From NCBI RefSeq assembly GCF_900230285.1, contig NZ_OCNK01000003.1:434001-498000 (forward strand): a stretch of DNA of 64,000 nucleotides, read 5' to 3'. Each line of letters opens with the position of its first letter. Position 1 is the stretch's first letter. Shown piece by piece: positions 47,081 to 55,029 of this stretch. Position numbers and translations under genes: made by a program. The notes below the pieces were generated by a model that was given only the letters and a program-made list of their open reading frames with translations, was not told the origin of the DNA and did not search any database. The DNA is from Blastococcus haudaquaticus (lineage in GTDB: Bacteria > Actinomycetota > Actinomycetes > Mycobacteriales > Geodermatophilaceae).

Positions 47081-47476
47081 ATCGCGGTCCTCCGGACCGC
47101 ACCGCGGCCAATTGCCGTCCCCTCTGTGCGGAGCCGCTGAGTCGTGCCTGCGCGGACCCTCCGGGCCCACTCGGCGCGACAAGACGGCCTCTCGCCTGAC
47201 GCGTAGGCTGGGCGCTGTCCGGACCGGGTGCCACGTGCCCCCGGGTGCCATTTGGTTACGCCTTCACGGACTACCGCCCCGACCTCGGTCGGGGGCTGGA
47301 GCCGCGTTGTGCATCTCGCCGCGAGGCGGCCGTCACCCGGTCCGGACCCTGTCGTCCCCAGAGCCCTCGCCCGTCGTGGTGGGGGCTCTGGCGCATCCTC
47401 CAAGGTCGACATGCCGTGGGCCGCGAGGGCGCTTAGCGTGGCGCGCGTCATACCCACCAGGCGTCGGGGGAAGACC
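47081..47476. other. 396-bp region without a gene
   Basis: I find no convincing coding sequence. It holds a 9-bp hairpin CCAGAGCCC (47358-47366) with GGGCTCTGG (47383-47391), a directly repeated GGTGCCA (47227 and 47242 regions), and a likely -10 box TAGCGT (47434-47439) with a ribosome-binding site GGGGGAAG before the MFS gene. The hairpin could be a terminator or part of a regulated leader. Confidence 0.6.
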
Positions 47477-48784
47477 ATGGCAGGCACCGTCCAGCACGGC
47501 CCGGGCACACCGGCCGTCGACGAGAAGCACAAGCTCCCGGTCAAGACCCTGGTCTCGGCCAGCATCGGCAACGCCGTCGAATGGTTCGACTGGACGGTCT
47601 ACGCGACGTTCGTCGTCTTCTTCGCCGGCCAGTTCTTCCCCTCGGAGAACGAGGCGCTGGCCCTCATCGGGGCGACGTCCACCTACGCGCTGGCGTTCTT
47701 CTTCCGCCCGCTGGGCGGCCTGCTGCTGGGCCGCTTCGCCGATCTCCGCGGCCGCAAGGCCGGGATGCTGCTCACCATCCTGCTGATGGCCGGCGGGTCG
47801 ATGGTGATCGCGCTCCTGCCCACCTACGACCAGGTCGGCTGGTTCGCCCCGATCCTCCTGCTGCTGGCCCGCATCGCGCAGGGCATGTCGCTGGGCGGCG
47901 AGGTCTCCAACGCCTCGGCCTACCTCGGCGAGATCGCCCCGCCGGCCCATCGCGGGCGGTACTCGTCGTTCTTCTACATCTCGACGGGCTCGGCCCTGCT
48001 GGCGGCGTCGCTCATGGGCGTGCTGCTCACCACCGTCCTGAGCGACGACCAGCTGGAGTCCTACGGCTGGCGGATCGCCTTCTTCATCGGTGGCCTGCTC
48101 GGCTTCATCGGCATGTGGCTGCGCCGCTCGCTGGTGGAGACCGAGCAGTTCGAGGAGAACGCGGAGAAGGCCCGGGCGACCAAGAACCCGCTGCTGCAGA
48201 CGATCAAGCACCACCCGAAGGCCGTCGTCCAGCTGTGCGCCTTCACGCTGCTCTCGACGCTCTCGTACTACACGTTCTTCAGCGCGCTGACGCCGTTCGC
48301 GATCAGCTTCCGCGACGCCGACAAGACGGACGTCTTCATCGCGCTCTCCATCGGGACCGCGCTGTTCGTCGCGCTCTGCTACCCGTTCGGGAACCTGTCG
48401 GACCGCATCGGCCGCAAACCCCAGCTGCTGTTCTGGTCCGCGGCGATGGCGGTGCTGATCGTGCCGTTGTCCTTCCTCGTGCAGGACAACCTGTTCTCGC
48501 TGATCGTCGTCTTCTGCGTCGGTCTCGGGCTGTACGCGCTCATGGCGTCGATCGCCCCCGCGGTCATGAGCGAGCTGTTCCCGACGGAGCTGCGCGCCAC
48601 CGGCATCGGGGCTTGGTACAACCTGACCGTCGCGGTCTTCGGCGGGACGGCGCCCCTGGTCATCACCGCGCTGTCGGACGCCGGGCACCCGCTCTGGTTC
48701 TTCTGGTACGTCGCGATCGCGGCGGCGGTGGCGTTCGCCGTCATCCTCACGCTCAAGGAGACCAAGGGCACCGAACTGCGCTGA
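47477..48784 (+). CDS. MFS transporter, metabolite:H+ symporter (MHS) type
   Basis: A 435-residue, 12-span transporter. MHS hallmarks are ASIGNAVEWFDWTVYATF in span 1, RPLGGLLLGRFADLRGRKAG after span 2, and ARIAQGMSLGGEVSNASAYL with EIAPPAHRGRYSSF. Relatives carry alpha-ketoglutarate, citrate, proline/betaine or shikimate; the substrate here is not determined. ATG 47477 has GGGGGAAG upstream. The frame remains open to 47228 but without conserved sequence. A terminator follows. Confidence 0.93.
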   Translation: MAGTVQHGPGTPAVDEKHKLPVKTLVSASIGNAVEWFDWTVYATFVVFFAGQFFPSENEALALIGATSTYALAFFFRPLGGLLLGRFADLRGRKAGMLLTILLMAGGSMVIALLPTYDQVGWFAPILLLLARIAQGMSLGGEVSNASAYLGEIAPPAHRGRYSSFFYISTGSALLAASLMGVLLTTVLSDDQLESYGWRIAFFIGGLLGFIGMWLRRSLVETEQFEENAEKARATKNPLLQTIKHHPKAVVQLCAFTLLSTLSYYTFFSALTPFAISFRDADKTDVFIALSIGTALFVALCYPFGNLSDRIGRKPQLLFWSAAMAVLIVPLSFLVQDNLFSLIVVFCVGLGLYALMASIAPAVMSELFPTELRATGIGAWYNLTVAVFGGTAPLVITALSDAGHPLWFFWYVAIAAAVAFAVILTLKETKGTELR

Positions 48785-48791
48785 GACCGGC

Positions 48792-48825
48792 GAAGGGCCC
48801 CCGTCGACGCTGACGAGGGCCCTTC
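48792..48825 (+). terminator. Terminator between MFS and DUF6458 genes
   Basis: GAAGGGCCC (48792-48800) pairs with GGGCCCTTC (48817-48825) around a 16-nt loop, between two convergent genes, so it may serve both. Confidence 0.85.
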
Positions 48826-48845
48826 ACCGTGCTGAGCGGATGTGC

Positions 48846-49091
48846 TCAGTAGGTCTCTTCGGTGGTGCTCCGGCGCACCGGCGCGGCGCCGGGCTCCGCG
48901 TAGGCGGCGGTGTGCGTCACCCGGCGCTGGCGGGGCCCCCAGACGGCGAGCTCCAGCACGATGCCGAGAGCACCGGCGATCATCAGGATCCAGCCGACCA
49001 CCTGCAGGTCGACGCCGCTGACGTCCAGGCGCAGGGCGAAGGTCAGGATGGCGCCCAGGGCGAGCAGGACGATGGCAGTACCGAGTCGCAT
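48846..49091 (-). CDS. DUF6458 family small membrane protein
   Basis: An 81-residue protein with two spans: MRLGTAIVLLALGAILTFAL and the conserved SGVDLQVVGWILMIAGALGIV, then a charged tail (VWGPRQRRV). This is a short actinobacterial family of unknown function. ATG 49091 has AAGGGAG upstream on its strand. Confidence 0.88.
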   Translation of the reverse strand: MRLGTAIVLLALGAILTFALRLDVSGVDLQVVGWILMIAGALGIVLELAVWGPRQRRVTHTAAYAEPGAAPVRRSTTEETY

Positions 49092-49355
49092 CGCGAACTC
49101 CCTTCCTCACGGTCCGGCACGCTCGGGCACGCCGGGACCTGCGGCGGTCGCCGCGGCCCGGGAGCGTGCCCCCCGAGACCGCGGCGAACCCCCTCAGGGG
49201 CCCGACATCCCCCGAACGAGTGGGTCTGAGGCCCCTTAGGACCCGTCCGGCGCCCAGGACGGCGTGGTCGCCCGATGCCGCGGGCGTCCCCTCAGCACGA
49301 ACGTCGTCGTCAGCACCGGGGAGCTCGTTCCCCGGGACGGCGGAAGGGCACGACG

Positions 49356-49487
49356 ATGACGCTCCACTACAGCAACCCGGCGCTGGACTCCGAGCTCGCC
49401 TACCGGCGGGAGGTCCTCATGGCGGCCGGTCGCGGCACCCGCACCAAGCGCGGCGCCTGGTTCCGCAACCGCCGTCGTCCGCGCTGA
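49356..49487 (+). CDS. Small basic hypothetical protein (43 aa)
   Basis: A 43-residue peptide: LHYSNPALDSELAYRREVLM followed by a very basic tail (RTKRGAWFRNRRRPR). ATG 49356 has GGAAGGG upstream with good spacing. The tail suggests nucleic-acid or membrane-surface binding, but that is inference. It could be a non-expressed frame. The 264-bp divergent region upstream is otherwise empty. Confidence 0.5.
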   Translation: MTLHYSNPALDSELAYRREVLMAAGRGTRTKRGAWFRNRRRPR

Positions 49488-49500
49488 CCGGCACCTCCGG

Positions 49501-49525
49501 GTGACAAACGGCTCGGTCCTGTCAC
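49501..49525. promoter_or_regulatory. Inverted repeat upstream of the second LuxR regulator
   Basis: GTGACA (49501-49506) and TGTCAC (49520-49525) form a 6-bp inverted repeat with a 13-nt spacer, centred about 36 bp before the preferred start GTG 49549. A possible operator. Confidence 0.3.
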
Positions 49526-49548
49526 AGGCCCGTGCCACGATCGACCAC

Positions 49549-52539
49549 GTGCCACGCTGGGACGACGCGCCGATGGTGGGACGGGCCGACGAGCTCGCCC
49601 ACCTGCTGGCGCACGTCGACCGTGCGGCGGCCGGCCGGGCGAGCACCGTCCTCCTGTCCGGTGATGCCGGCGTGGGCAAGACCCGGCTGCTCGACGAGCT
49701 CACCGCGCGGGCGGCGGAGCGGGGCGTGCGGGTGCTCACCGGCCACTGCGTCGACCTGGGTGACGTCGGCCTGCCGTACCTGCCCTTCGTCGACCTGCTG
49801 CGCCCGGTCGCCGCCGATCCGCAGCTGGCCCCGGCGGCCGCCGCGAACCCGGTGCTGGCCGGGCTGCTCGCGGGGCGACCGGGCGGGGCTCCGCCGGTCC
49901 AGACGGCGACGGAGAGCCGCGACCTGAGCCGTCCGCTGCCCAACCGCGCGGCGCCCCAGCCGGTCGACGACGGGCGACTCCCGCTGTTCGAGTCGGTGGC
50001 CGCGCTGATCTGCGAGCTCTCCTCGGCCGGCCCGCTGCTCGTGGTGCTGGAGGACGTGCACTGGGCCGACCGGTCCAGCCGCGACCTGCTGCGCTACCTG
50101 CTCGCCCGCCTGGTCGACGAGCCGGTGGCCGTCGTCGCCTCCTACCGCGCGGACGACCTGCATCGCCGGCACCCGCTGCGTCCCCTGCTGGCCGAGCTGG
50201 TGCGCCTGCCGGGCGTGGAACGCCTCGAGCTCAGCCCGTTGGGCGACGCCGAGGTTGGCGCGCTGGTGCGGCGCCTGGCCGCCGCGGCCGGCTCGCTGCC
50301 CGACTCGACGGTCGAGGACGTCGTCGCGCGGGCCGAGGGCAACGCCTTCTACGCCGAGGAGCTGCTCGCGGCAGGCCTGCACGGCGAGGCGCTGCCCATG
50401 GGGCTGACCGACGTCCTGCTGGCCCGGGTCGAGCAGCGCTCCCCGGCGGCGCAGCAGGTGCTCCGGGTCGCCGCCGTCGCCGGTCGACGGGTGCGGCACG
50501 AGCTGGTGGCCGCCGTCGGGGGTCTGGACGACGCCGACCTGGAGACGGCCCTCGCCGAGGCCGTGCACCACCACCTCCTCGTGGTCTCCGACGACGGGCG
50601 CTACCGCTTCCGGCACGCGCTGCTGCGCGAGGCGGTGCTCGCCGATTTGTTGCCGGGTGAGCGGGTGCGGCTGCACGGGTCCATCGCGGCCTACCTGGCC
50701 GGAGCGCCGGGCGCGGAGAACGCGGCGGAACGGGCGCACCACGCCCGCGAGAGCAACGACCTGCCGGGCGCGTTCAGCGCATCCCTGGAGGCGGCCGCCG
50801 CGGCGAGCGGCGTCGGCGCCCCCGCCGAGCAGCTGCAGCACCTGGAAGCCGCCCTCGCGCTGTGGTCGGCCGTGCCCGACGCGGCGGAGCGCGCGGGCCG
50901 CGACCAGGCAGCGCTGCTCATGGAGACCGCGGCGGCGGCGCGGACGGTGGGGGAGCTGCACCGGGCGGTCGCCCTGCTGCGGTCGGCGCTGCAGGTCCTC
51001 GGCCCCGACGGCGATCCGGTCGAGCGGGCGCGGGTCCACTACACGCTGTCCCAGGCGATGGTGCGGGTCGAGGACGTCACCGGTGCCTACCGGGAGAGCG
51101 CGGCGGCCATGGCGCTGGTCCCGGCCGACCCGCCGTCGAAGGCGCGCACGTGGGCGGCGGCCACGCACGCCCGGATGAGCTACTCCGTGGGCGCGCTGGA
51201 GGAGGCGGAGGCCGCCGCCGACGAGGCGCTCGCCGCGGCCGACGCCCTGGGTTTCGACGGGGCGTGGTCGGACATCGCGGTCACGCAGGTGCGCGCCCGT
51301 CCGGGCGCCGACCCGGTGGCCGTGCGGGCGCGGCTGGACGAGGCACTGGTGCGGGCCCGCCGGTCGGGCAACGTCGACGTCGAGATGCGGGTGCTCTACA
51401 ACCTGGCGACCGTCGCCTTCGAGGCCGGGCAGATAGCGGAGGCGCTCGAGTGGACCCGGCGCGGCACGCGGCGGGCCCGCCAGATCGGTGCCGAGTGGTC
51501 CTACTACCCGGCGGAGCTCCGGCACCTGCAGGTGACGGCGCTGTACATGACCGGCGACTGGGACGAGAGCCTGGCCGAGGCCGACCTGCTCGCGCGGGTG
51601 CCCGAGATGTCGGCGCACGTCCGGGCCGACGGGCTGCTGGTCCTCGTCGGCCGCGGCGACCCCTCCGCCCGCGAGCGGATCGACTGGGCGCGCGGGCTGA
51701 TCCCGCGGCTGAGCGCGCACATCCTGCTGGACCTGGTCACCGCCGGTTCGGAGATCGACCTCGCCGCGTGGGAGGGCGAACCGCAGAAGGCGGTGGACGC
51801 CGCGCTCGCGGCCTACCGGCGGCTGCGGCAGGAGTGGGACGACGACCACCTCGGAGTGCTCCGCCTGGCCGGCACCGCGCTGGCCCCGGTGGGCGACGCC
51901 GCGGTGACTGCCCGCCGGACCGGCGACGAGGCCGCCGTCGAGAACTGGACCCGGGCGGGGCAGGAGCTGCTGGAGGTCGCCCTGGCGGCGGTCGAGGTCT
52001 ACGAGCGGAACTACGGCGCCACGATGGGGGTCGAGGCCCTCGCGTGGCAGGCGCGGGTGGTGGCCGAGGCAGCCCGCGTGCGCGGAGAGCCGGCGGTGGA
52101 GCTGTGGCGCGAGGCCGTCGAGGCGTTCGGCTTCGGGCACGTGTACGAGGAGGCACGCTCGCGGTGGCGGCTGGCGGAGGCGCTGCTGGCGACCGGTGAC
52201 CGGGCCGGTGCGGCGACGGAGGCCGGGGCGGCGCACGCGGTGGCCGTGCGGCTGGGTGCGACGCCGCTGCGGACCGCGCTGGAGGGGCTGATCCGCCGCG
52301 GCCGGCTGGACGTCGGGGGAGTGCGGGTGGTCGATGTCTCCGCCGTGATGACCCCGCGGGAGGCCGAGGTGCTGCGGCTGCTCGCGCAGGGCCGGACCAA
52401 CCGGCAGATCGGCGCGGAGCTCTACATCAGCGAGAAGACGGCGAGCGTGCACGTCAGCAACATCCTGGCCAAGCTCGGCGCCAACGGCCGTACCGAGGCC
52501 GTGGCCATCGCCGCCCAGCGAGGCCTGCTTCCCGTCTGA
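49549..52539 (+). CDS. Large ATP-binding LuxR-family regulator (LAL type), second copy
   Basis: A 996-residue STAND/LAL regulator. VGRADEL opens the NTPase domain, with Walker A GDAGVGKTR (about 38-46) and Walker B LLVVLEDVHWADRSS (about 162-176). A long TPR-like region rich in Ala/Glu helices follows. The C-terminal LuxR helix-turn-helix includes MTPREAEVLRLLAQGRTNRQ, then IGAELYISEKTASVHVSNIL. GTG 49549 is preferred because the conserved part starts at once; GTG 49501 is in frame and earlier. It differs clearly from the copy at 23501. It converges with the helicase, 8 bp apart. Confidence 0.92.
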   Translation: MPRWDDAPMVGRADELAHLLAHVDRAAAGRASTVLLSGDAGVGKTRLLDELTARAAERGVRVLTGHCVDLGDVGLPYLPFVDLLRPVAADPQLAPAAAANPVLAGLLAGRPGGAPPVQTATESRDLSRPLPNRAAPQPVDDGRLPLFESVAALICELSSAGPLLVVLEDVHWADRSSRDLLRYLLARLVDEPVAVVASYRADDLHRRHPLRPLLAELVRLPGVERLELSPLGDAEVGALVRRLAAAAGSLPDSTVEDVVARAEGNAFYAEELLAAGLHGEALPMGLTDVLLARVEQRSPAAQQVLRVAAVAGRRVRHELVAAVGGLDDADLETALAEAVHHHLLVVSDDGRYRFRHALLREAVLADLLPGERVRLHGSIAAYLAGAPGAENAAERAHHARESNDLPGAFSASLEAAAAASGVGAPAEQLQHLEAALALWSAVPDAAERAGRDQAALLMETAAAARTVGELHRAVALLRSALQVLGPDGDPVERARVHYTLSQAMVRVEDVTGAYRESAAAMALVPADPPSKARTWAAATHARMSYSVGALEEAEAAADEALAAADALGFDGAWSDIAVTQVRARPGADPVAVRARLDEALVRARRSGNVDVEMRVLYNLATVAFEAGQIAEALEWTRRGTRRARQIGAEWSYYPAELRHLQVTALYMTGDWDESLAEADLLARVPEMSAHVRADGLLVLVGRGDPSARERIDWARGLIPRLSAHILLDLVTAGSEIDLAAWEGEPQKAVDAALAAYRRLRQEWDDDHLGVLRLAGTALAPVGDAAVTARRTGDEAAVENWTRAGQELLEVALAAVEVYERNYGATMGVEALAWQARVVAEAARVRGEPAVELWREAVEAFGFGHVYEEARSRWRLAEALLATGDRAGAATEAGAAHAVAVRLGATPLRTALEGLIRRGRLDVGGVRVVDVSAVMTPREAEVLRLLAQGRTNRQIGAELYISEKTASVHVSNILAKLGANGRTEAVAIAAQRGLLPV

Positions 52540-52547
52540 GCCGCTTG

Positions 52548-54350
52548 TCAGAGCATCGTGCGGAGGCGTTCCCGGCGGGCGCGGAGGATGTCGACCGAGG
52601 CGGACGCCGAGGGCGGGCCGGGCACCGACTGGCGAAGCTGGGTGTGCACGACGGCCTGCGGCTGAGCGGTCTTCGCCGCCACCCGGTTGACCAGCCGGTT
52701 GATCTCCCGGCGCAGCTCCGCGGCGTCGCGCCACGAGCGGCCCGCGTCGTCCTCGTCCGGGTGGTCCTCGACGAGCATGAAGTCGCCGTCGTCGGCCCGG
52801 TGGCTGGCCGCGATCCGCAACCGCAGCTCGTCGTCCCGCTTGGAGAGCAACTCGGCCGTCTGGGCGGGGGTGAGCAGGCCGGGGATGCCGAGGAACTCCT
52901 CGTCCTCCTCGCCGACGACCACCGTCGGGCCGGAGCCCTCACCGGTGTGCGCGGTCCCGCTGTGCAGGACGTGGGCGAAGCGGGCGTCGGCCTCCAGGGC
53001 CTCCCACTGCTTCAGCCCTTCCTCGTCCTTCTCCTTGGGCGGGAGCGGCTCGAGGTCCAGCTCGTCGCCCTGCACCGTCTTCGGCGGCGGCATGACGTGG
53101 TTGCGCTCCTCCTCCATCGACGCCGCCAGCGACAGCAGCGGGCGGACGGCGGGGAGGAAGACGGTGGCCGACTCGTGGGTGGCGCGAGAGCGCACGACGC
53201 GGCCGACGGCCTGGGCGAAGAAGAGCGGGGTCCGGTAGGAGGTCATCCAGGCGAGGACGGCGGCCCGCGGGACGTCGACGCCCTCGGAGATCATCCGCAC
53301 GCAGACCGCGATGCGGGCGGAGCCGGTCGCGAAGCGCTCGATCTTCTTCGACGCCTTCGGGTCGTCGGAGAGGATCAGCTCGGCCGCCTTGCCGGTCACC
53401 CGGCGGACGATCTTGGCGTAGGCGCGGGCGTCGTCCTGGTCGCTGGCGAGGATCAGGCCGGCGGCGTCGGGCATCCCGCCCTCCTCGCGCAGGTGGGTGA
53501 TCCGGTCGTCCATCGCGGCGATGACGTGCGGCACCCACTGGCCCTTGGGGTCCAGCGCGGTCCGCCACGCCTGCATCTCCACCGACTTGGTGCCGGCGTC
53601 GGACAGCGACGCCGCGACGACCTCGCCGGCGGAGTTCCGCCAGCGCGACGTGCCCGTGTAGGCGGCGAAGACGACCGGCCTGACGACGCTGTCGGCCAGC
53701 GCCTCCTTGTAGCCGTAGGTGTAGTCGGCGCGGCTGACCAGACCGACCCCGCGCTCCCCGTTGTCGCCCTCGAACGTGTCCTCCTCGTACCGGACGAAGG
53801 GGATGCGCTCGTCGGGCTTGGTGCGGAACGGCGTCCCGGTGAGGCAGAGGCGGCGGGCGGCGAAGGAGTACGCCTCCTCGACTGCCTCACCCCAGGAGAG
53901 GCCGTCGCCGGCGTGGTGGACCTCGTCGAGGATGACCAGGCTCTTGACGGCGGTGGAACGGGCGGCGTGCAGCATCGGCTTGCCGGCGACCTGCGCGTAG
54001 GTGGTCACGTAGCCCTGGGTGCCGGCGCGCACCGGTCCGACGGCGTTGGTGAGGCCTGGATCCAGGATGATGCCCATCGCGTCCGCGGCATCGGCCCACT
54101 GCATGCGCAGGTGGTCGGTCGGGCAGACCACCACGACGCGGCCGATCTCGCGGCGGGCGAGCAGTCGCGCGGCCAGCGTCAGGGCGAAGGTGGTCTTGCC
54201 GGCGCCGGGGGTCGCGGTGACCAGGAAGTCCTTCGGCGACTGCTCCTCGTACGTCCGGAGAGCGGACTGCTGCCACGCTCGGAGCGGTCGGCTGGTCGTC
54301 TGCGGGCTCAAGGCCTCCGCTCGTGCTGCGCTCCCCATATCGGGGTCCAT
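52548..54350 (-). CDS. SF2 DEAD/DEAH-box helicase
   Basis: A 600-residue superfamily 2 helicase. RPLRAWQQSAL is the Q-like/motif 0 region, Walker A is TATPGAGKTTFAL (about 46), motif II is LVILDEVHHAGD (about 141), motif III is CLTGTPFRT, and motif VI is FAQAVGRVVRSRA. The C-terminal ~170 residues are acidic and helical without a family I recognise. Such proteins act on DNA or RNA duplexes; the role is not assigned. ATG 54350 is used, and ATG 54338 is an alternative. Confidence 0.9.
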   Translation of the reverse strand: MDPDMGSAARAEALSPQTTSRPLRAWQQSALRTYEEQSPKDFLVTATPGAGKTTFALTLAARLLARREIGRVVVVCPTDHLRMQWADAADAMGIILDPGLTNAVGPVRAGTQGYVTTYAQVAGKPMLHAARSTAVKSLVILDEVHHAGDGLSWGEAVEEAYSFAARRLCLTGTPFRTKPDERIPFVRYEEDTFEGDNGERGVGLVSRADYTYGYKEALADSVVRPVVFAAYTGTSRWRNSAGEVVAASLSDAGTKSVEMQAWRTALDPKGQWVPHVIAAMDDRITHLREEGGMPDAAGLILASDQDDARAYAKIVRRVTGKAAELILSDDPKASKKIERFATGSARIAVCVRMISEGVDVPRAAVLAWMTSYRTPLFFAQAVGRVVRSRATHESATVFLPAVRPLLSLAASMEEERNHVMPPPKTVQGDELDLEPLPPKEKDEEGLKQWEALEADARFAHVLHSGTAHTGEGSGPTVVVGEEDEEFLGIPGLLTPAQTAELLSKRDDELRLRIAASHRADDGDFMLVEDHPDEDDAGRSWRDAAELRREINRLVNRVAAKTAQPQAVVHTQLRQSVPGPPSASASVDILRARRERLRTML

Positions 54351-54461
54351 CTTGGTCGGCGCGGAGGCAACACGCCCAACCGGATACCTCCCGCGCGCCC
54401 TGCCGACGGCGACGTATAGGGCTCCCGGCTGAGCCGCTGACCTGCGTAAACGCCTGTCAAG

Positions 54462-54496
54462 CCCTCCCGGATGTGGTGATCCTCATCCTGGGAGGG
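54462..54496. promoter_or_regulatory. Hairpin in divergent region before the SF2 helicase
   Basis: CCCTCCCGGAT (54462-54472) pairs with ATCCTGGGAGGG (54485-54496) with one bulge. It lies in the 280-bp divergent region between the helicase and a small gene, where a terminator is not needed, so an operator is possible. Nothing else is recognisable in this region. Confidence 0.35.
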
Positions 54497-54630
54497 ACCG
54501 TCACGTCACGCACCGCCGGTCCCGGTGTCCCCAGGGGCCTCCGACCTCCGCCGCGTGGGGTCACGGAGAGGTCGTCACGCCCTCGCCCGGAGTCCCGACG
54601 GGTCCGGCGTGGTGTGCTTCACTCGCCCGC

Positions 54631-54939
54631 ATGGCCGACGAGCTGACGGTGTCCGTCGCCCAGCTCCGGAGGGTGCTCGATCGCGTCCTCGACGAGATCG
54701 CGCGACGCAACGGCGACGTCCTCGCGCTGACCGCCGACTACTACCGGGTCCTCCCGCCCGACGCGGCCTACGACTTCGAGGGCGTACCGGACGTGCAGGC
54801 CCTGCCCGTCGCCCAGCTGTCGGACGACGTCGACGAGCTCGGCACCATGATCGACGTCGGGCGGACGGTGGTCCCGTGGCACGACCTCGGCCACCTGATC
54901 GGCATCCTCCAGCGGATCGCCGCCCAGGACCGTCCCTGA
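54631..54939 (+). CDS. Hypothetical protein (102 aa)
   Basis: A 102-residue acidic helical protein: VSVAQLRRVLDRVLDEIARR, ADYYRVLPPDAAYDFEG, QLSDDVDELGTMI, and WHDLGHLIGILQRIA. No family recognised. ATG 54631 is used. It may be a small adaptor-like protein, but nothing fixes a role. A 61-bp palindrome follows its stop. Confidence 0.65.
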   Translation: MADELTVSVAQLRRVLDRVLDEIARRNGDVLALTADYYRVLPPDAAYDFEGVPDVQALPVAQLSDDVDELGTMIDVGRTVVPWHDLGHLIGILQRIAAQDRP

Positions 54940-54956
54940 CCGAGCAGGTCCCAGCG

Positions 54957-55017
54957 CGCGACCGTGCACTCGTCGGCCTCTCGACGCTCGTGAGAGGCCG
55001 ATGAGCGCACAGTCGCG
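54957..55017. repeat. 61-bp intergenic palindrome (26-nt arms, 9-nt loop)
   Basis: Left arm 54957-54982 and right arm 54992-55017 pair at 23 of 26 positions plus one G-T wobble, with loop GACGCTCGT. It lies between convergent genes, as does the palindrome of identical dimensions at 41365-41425. Confidence 0.9.
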
Positions 55018-55029
55018 GCGGGGGCGCCG

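Noticed and set aside
44294-47251. 985-codon minus-strand frame reaching from the HD gene to 47251
   Set aside because: Only its last 208 codons (HD protein) are real; the rest is the shadow of the M20 gene and the scramblase-like gene.
47358-47391. Hairpin before the MFS gene as a riboswitch
   Set aside because: A single 9-bp stem without conserved aptamer sequence; insufficient for a class assignment.
49522-52734. 1070-codon frame antisense to the LuxR regulator
   Set aside because: Low-complexity composition and no start-proximal ribosome-binding site; the sense gene has clear Walker and helix-turn-helix motifs.
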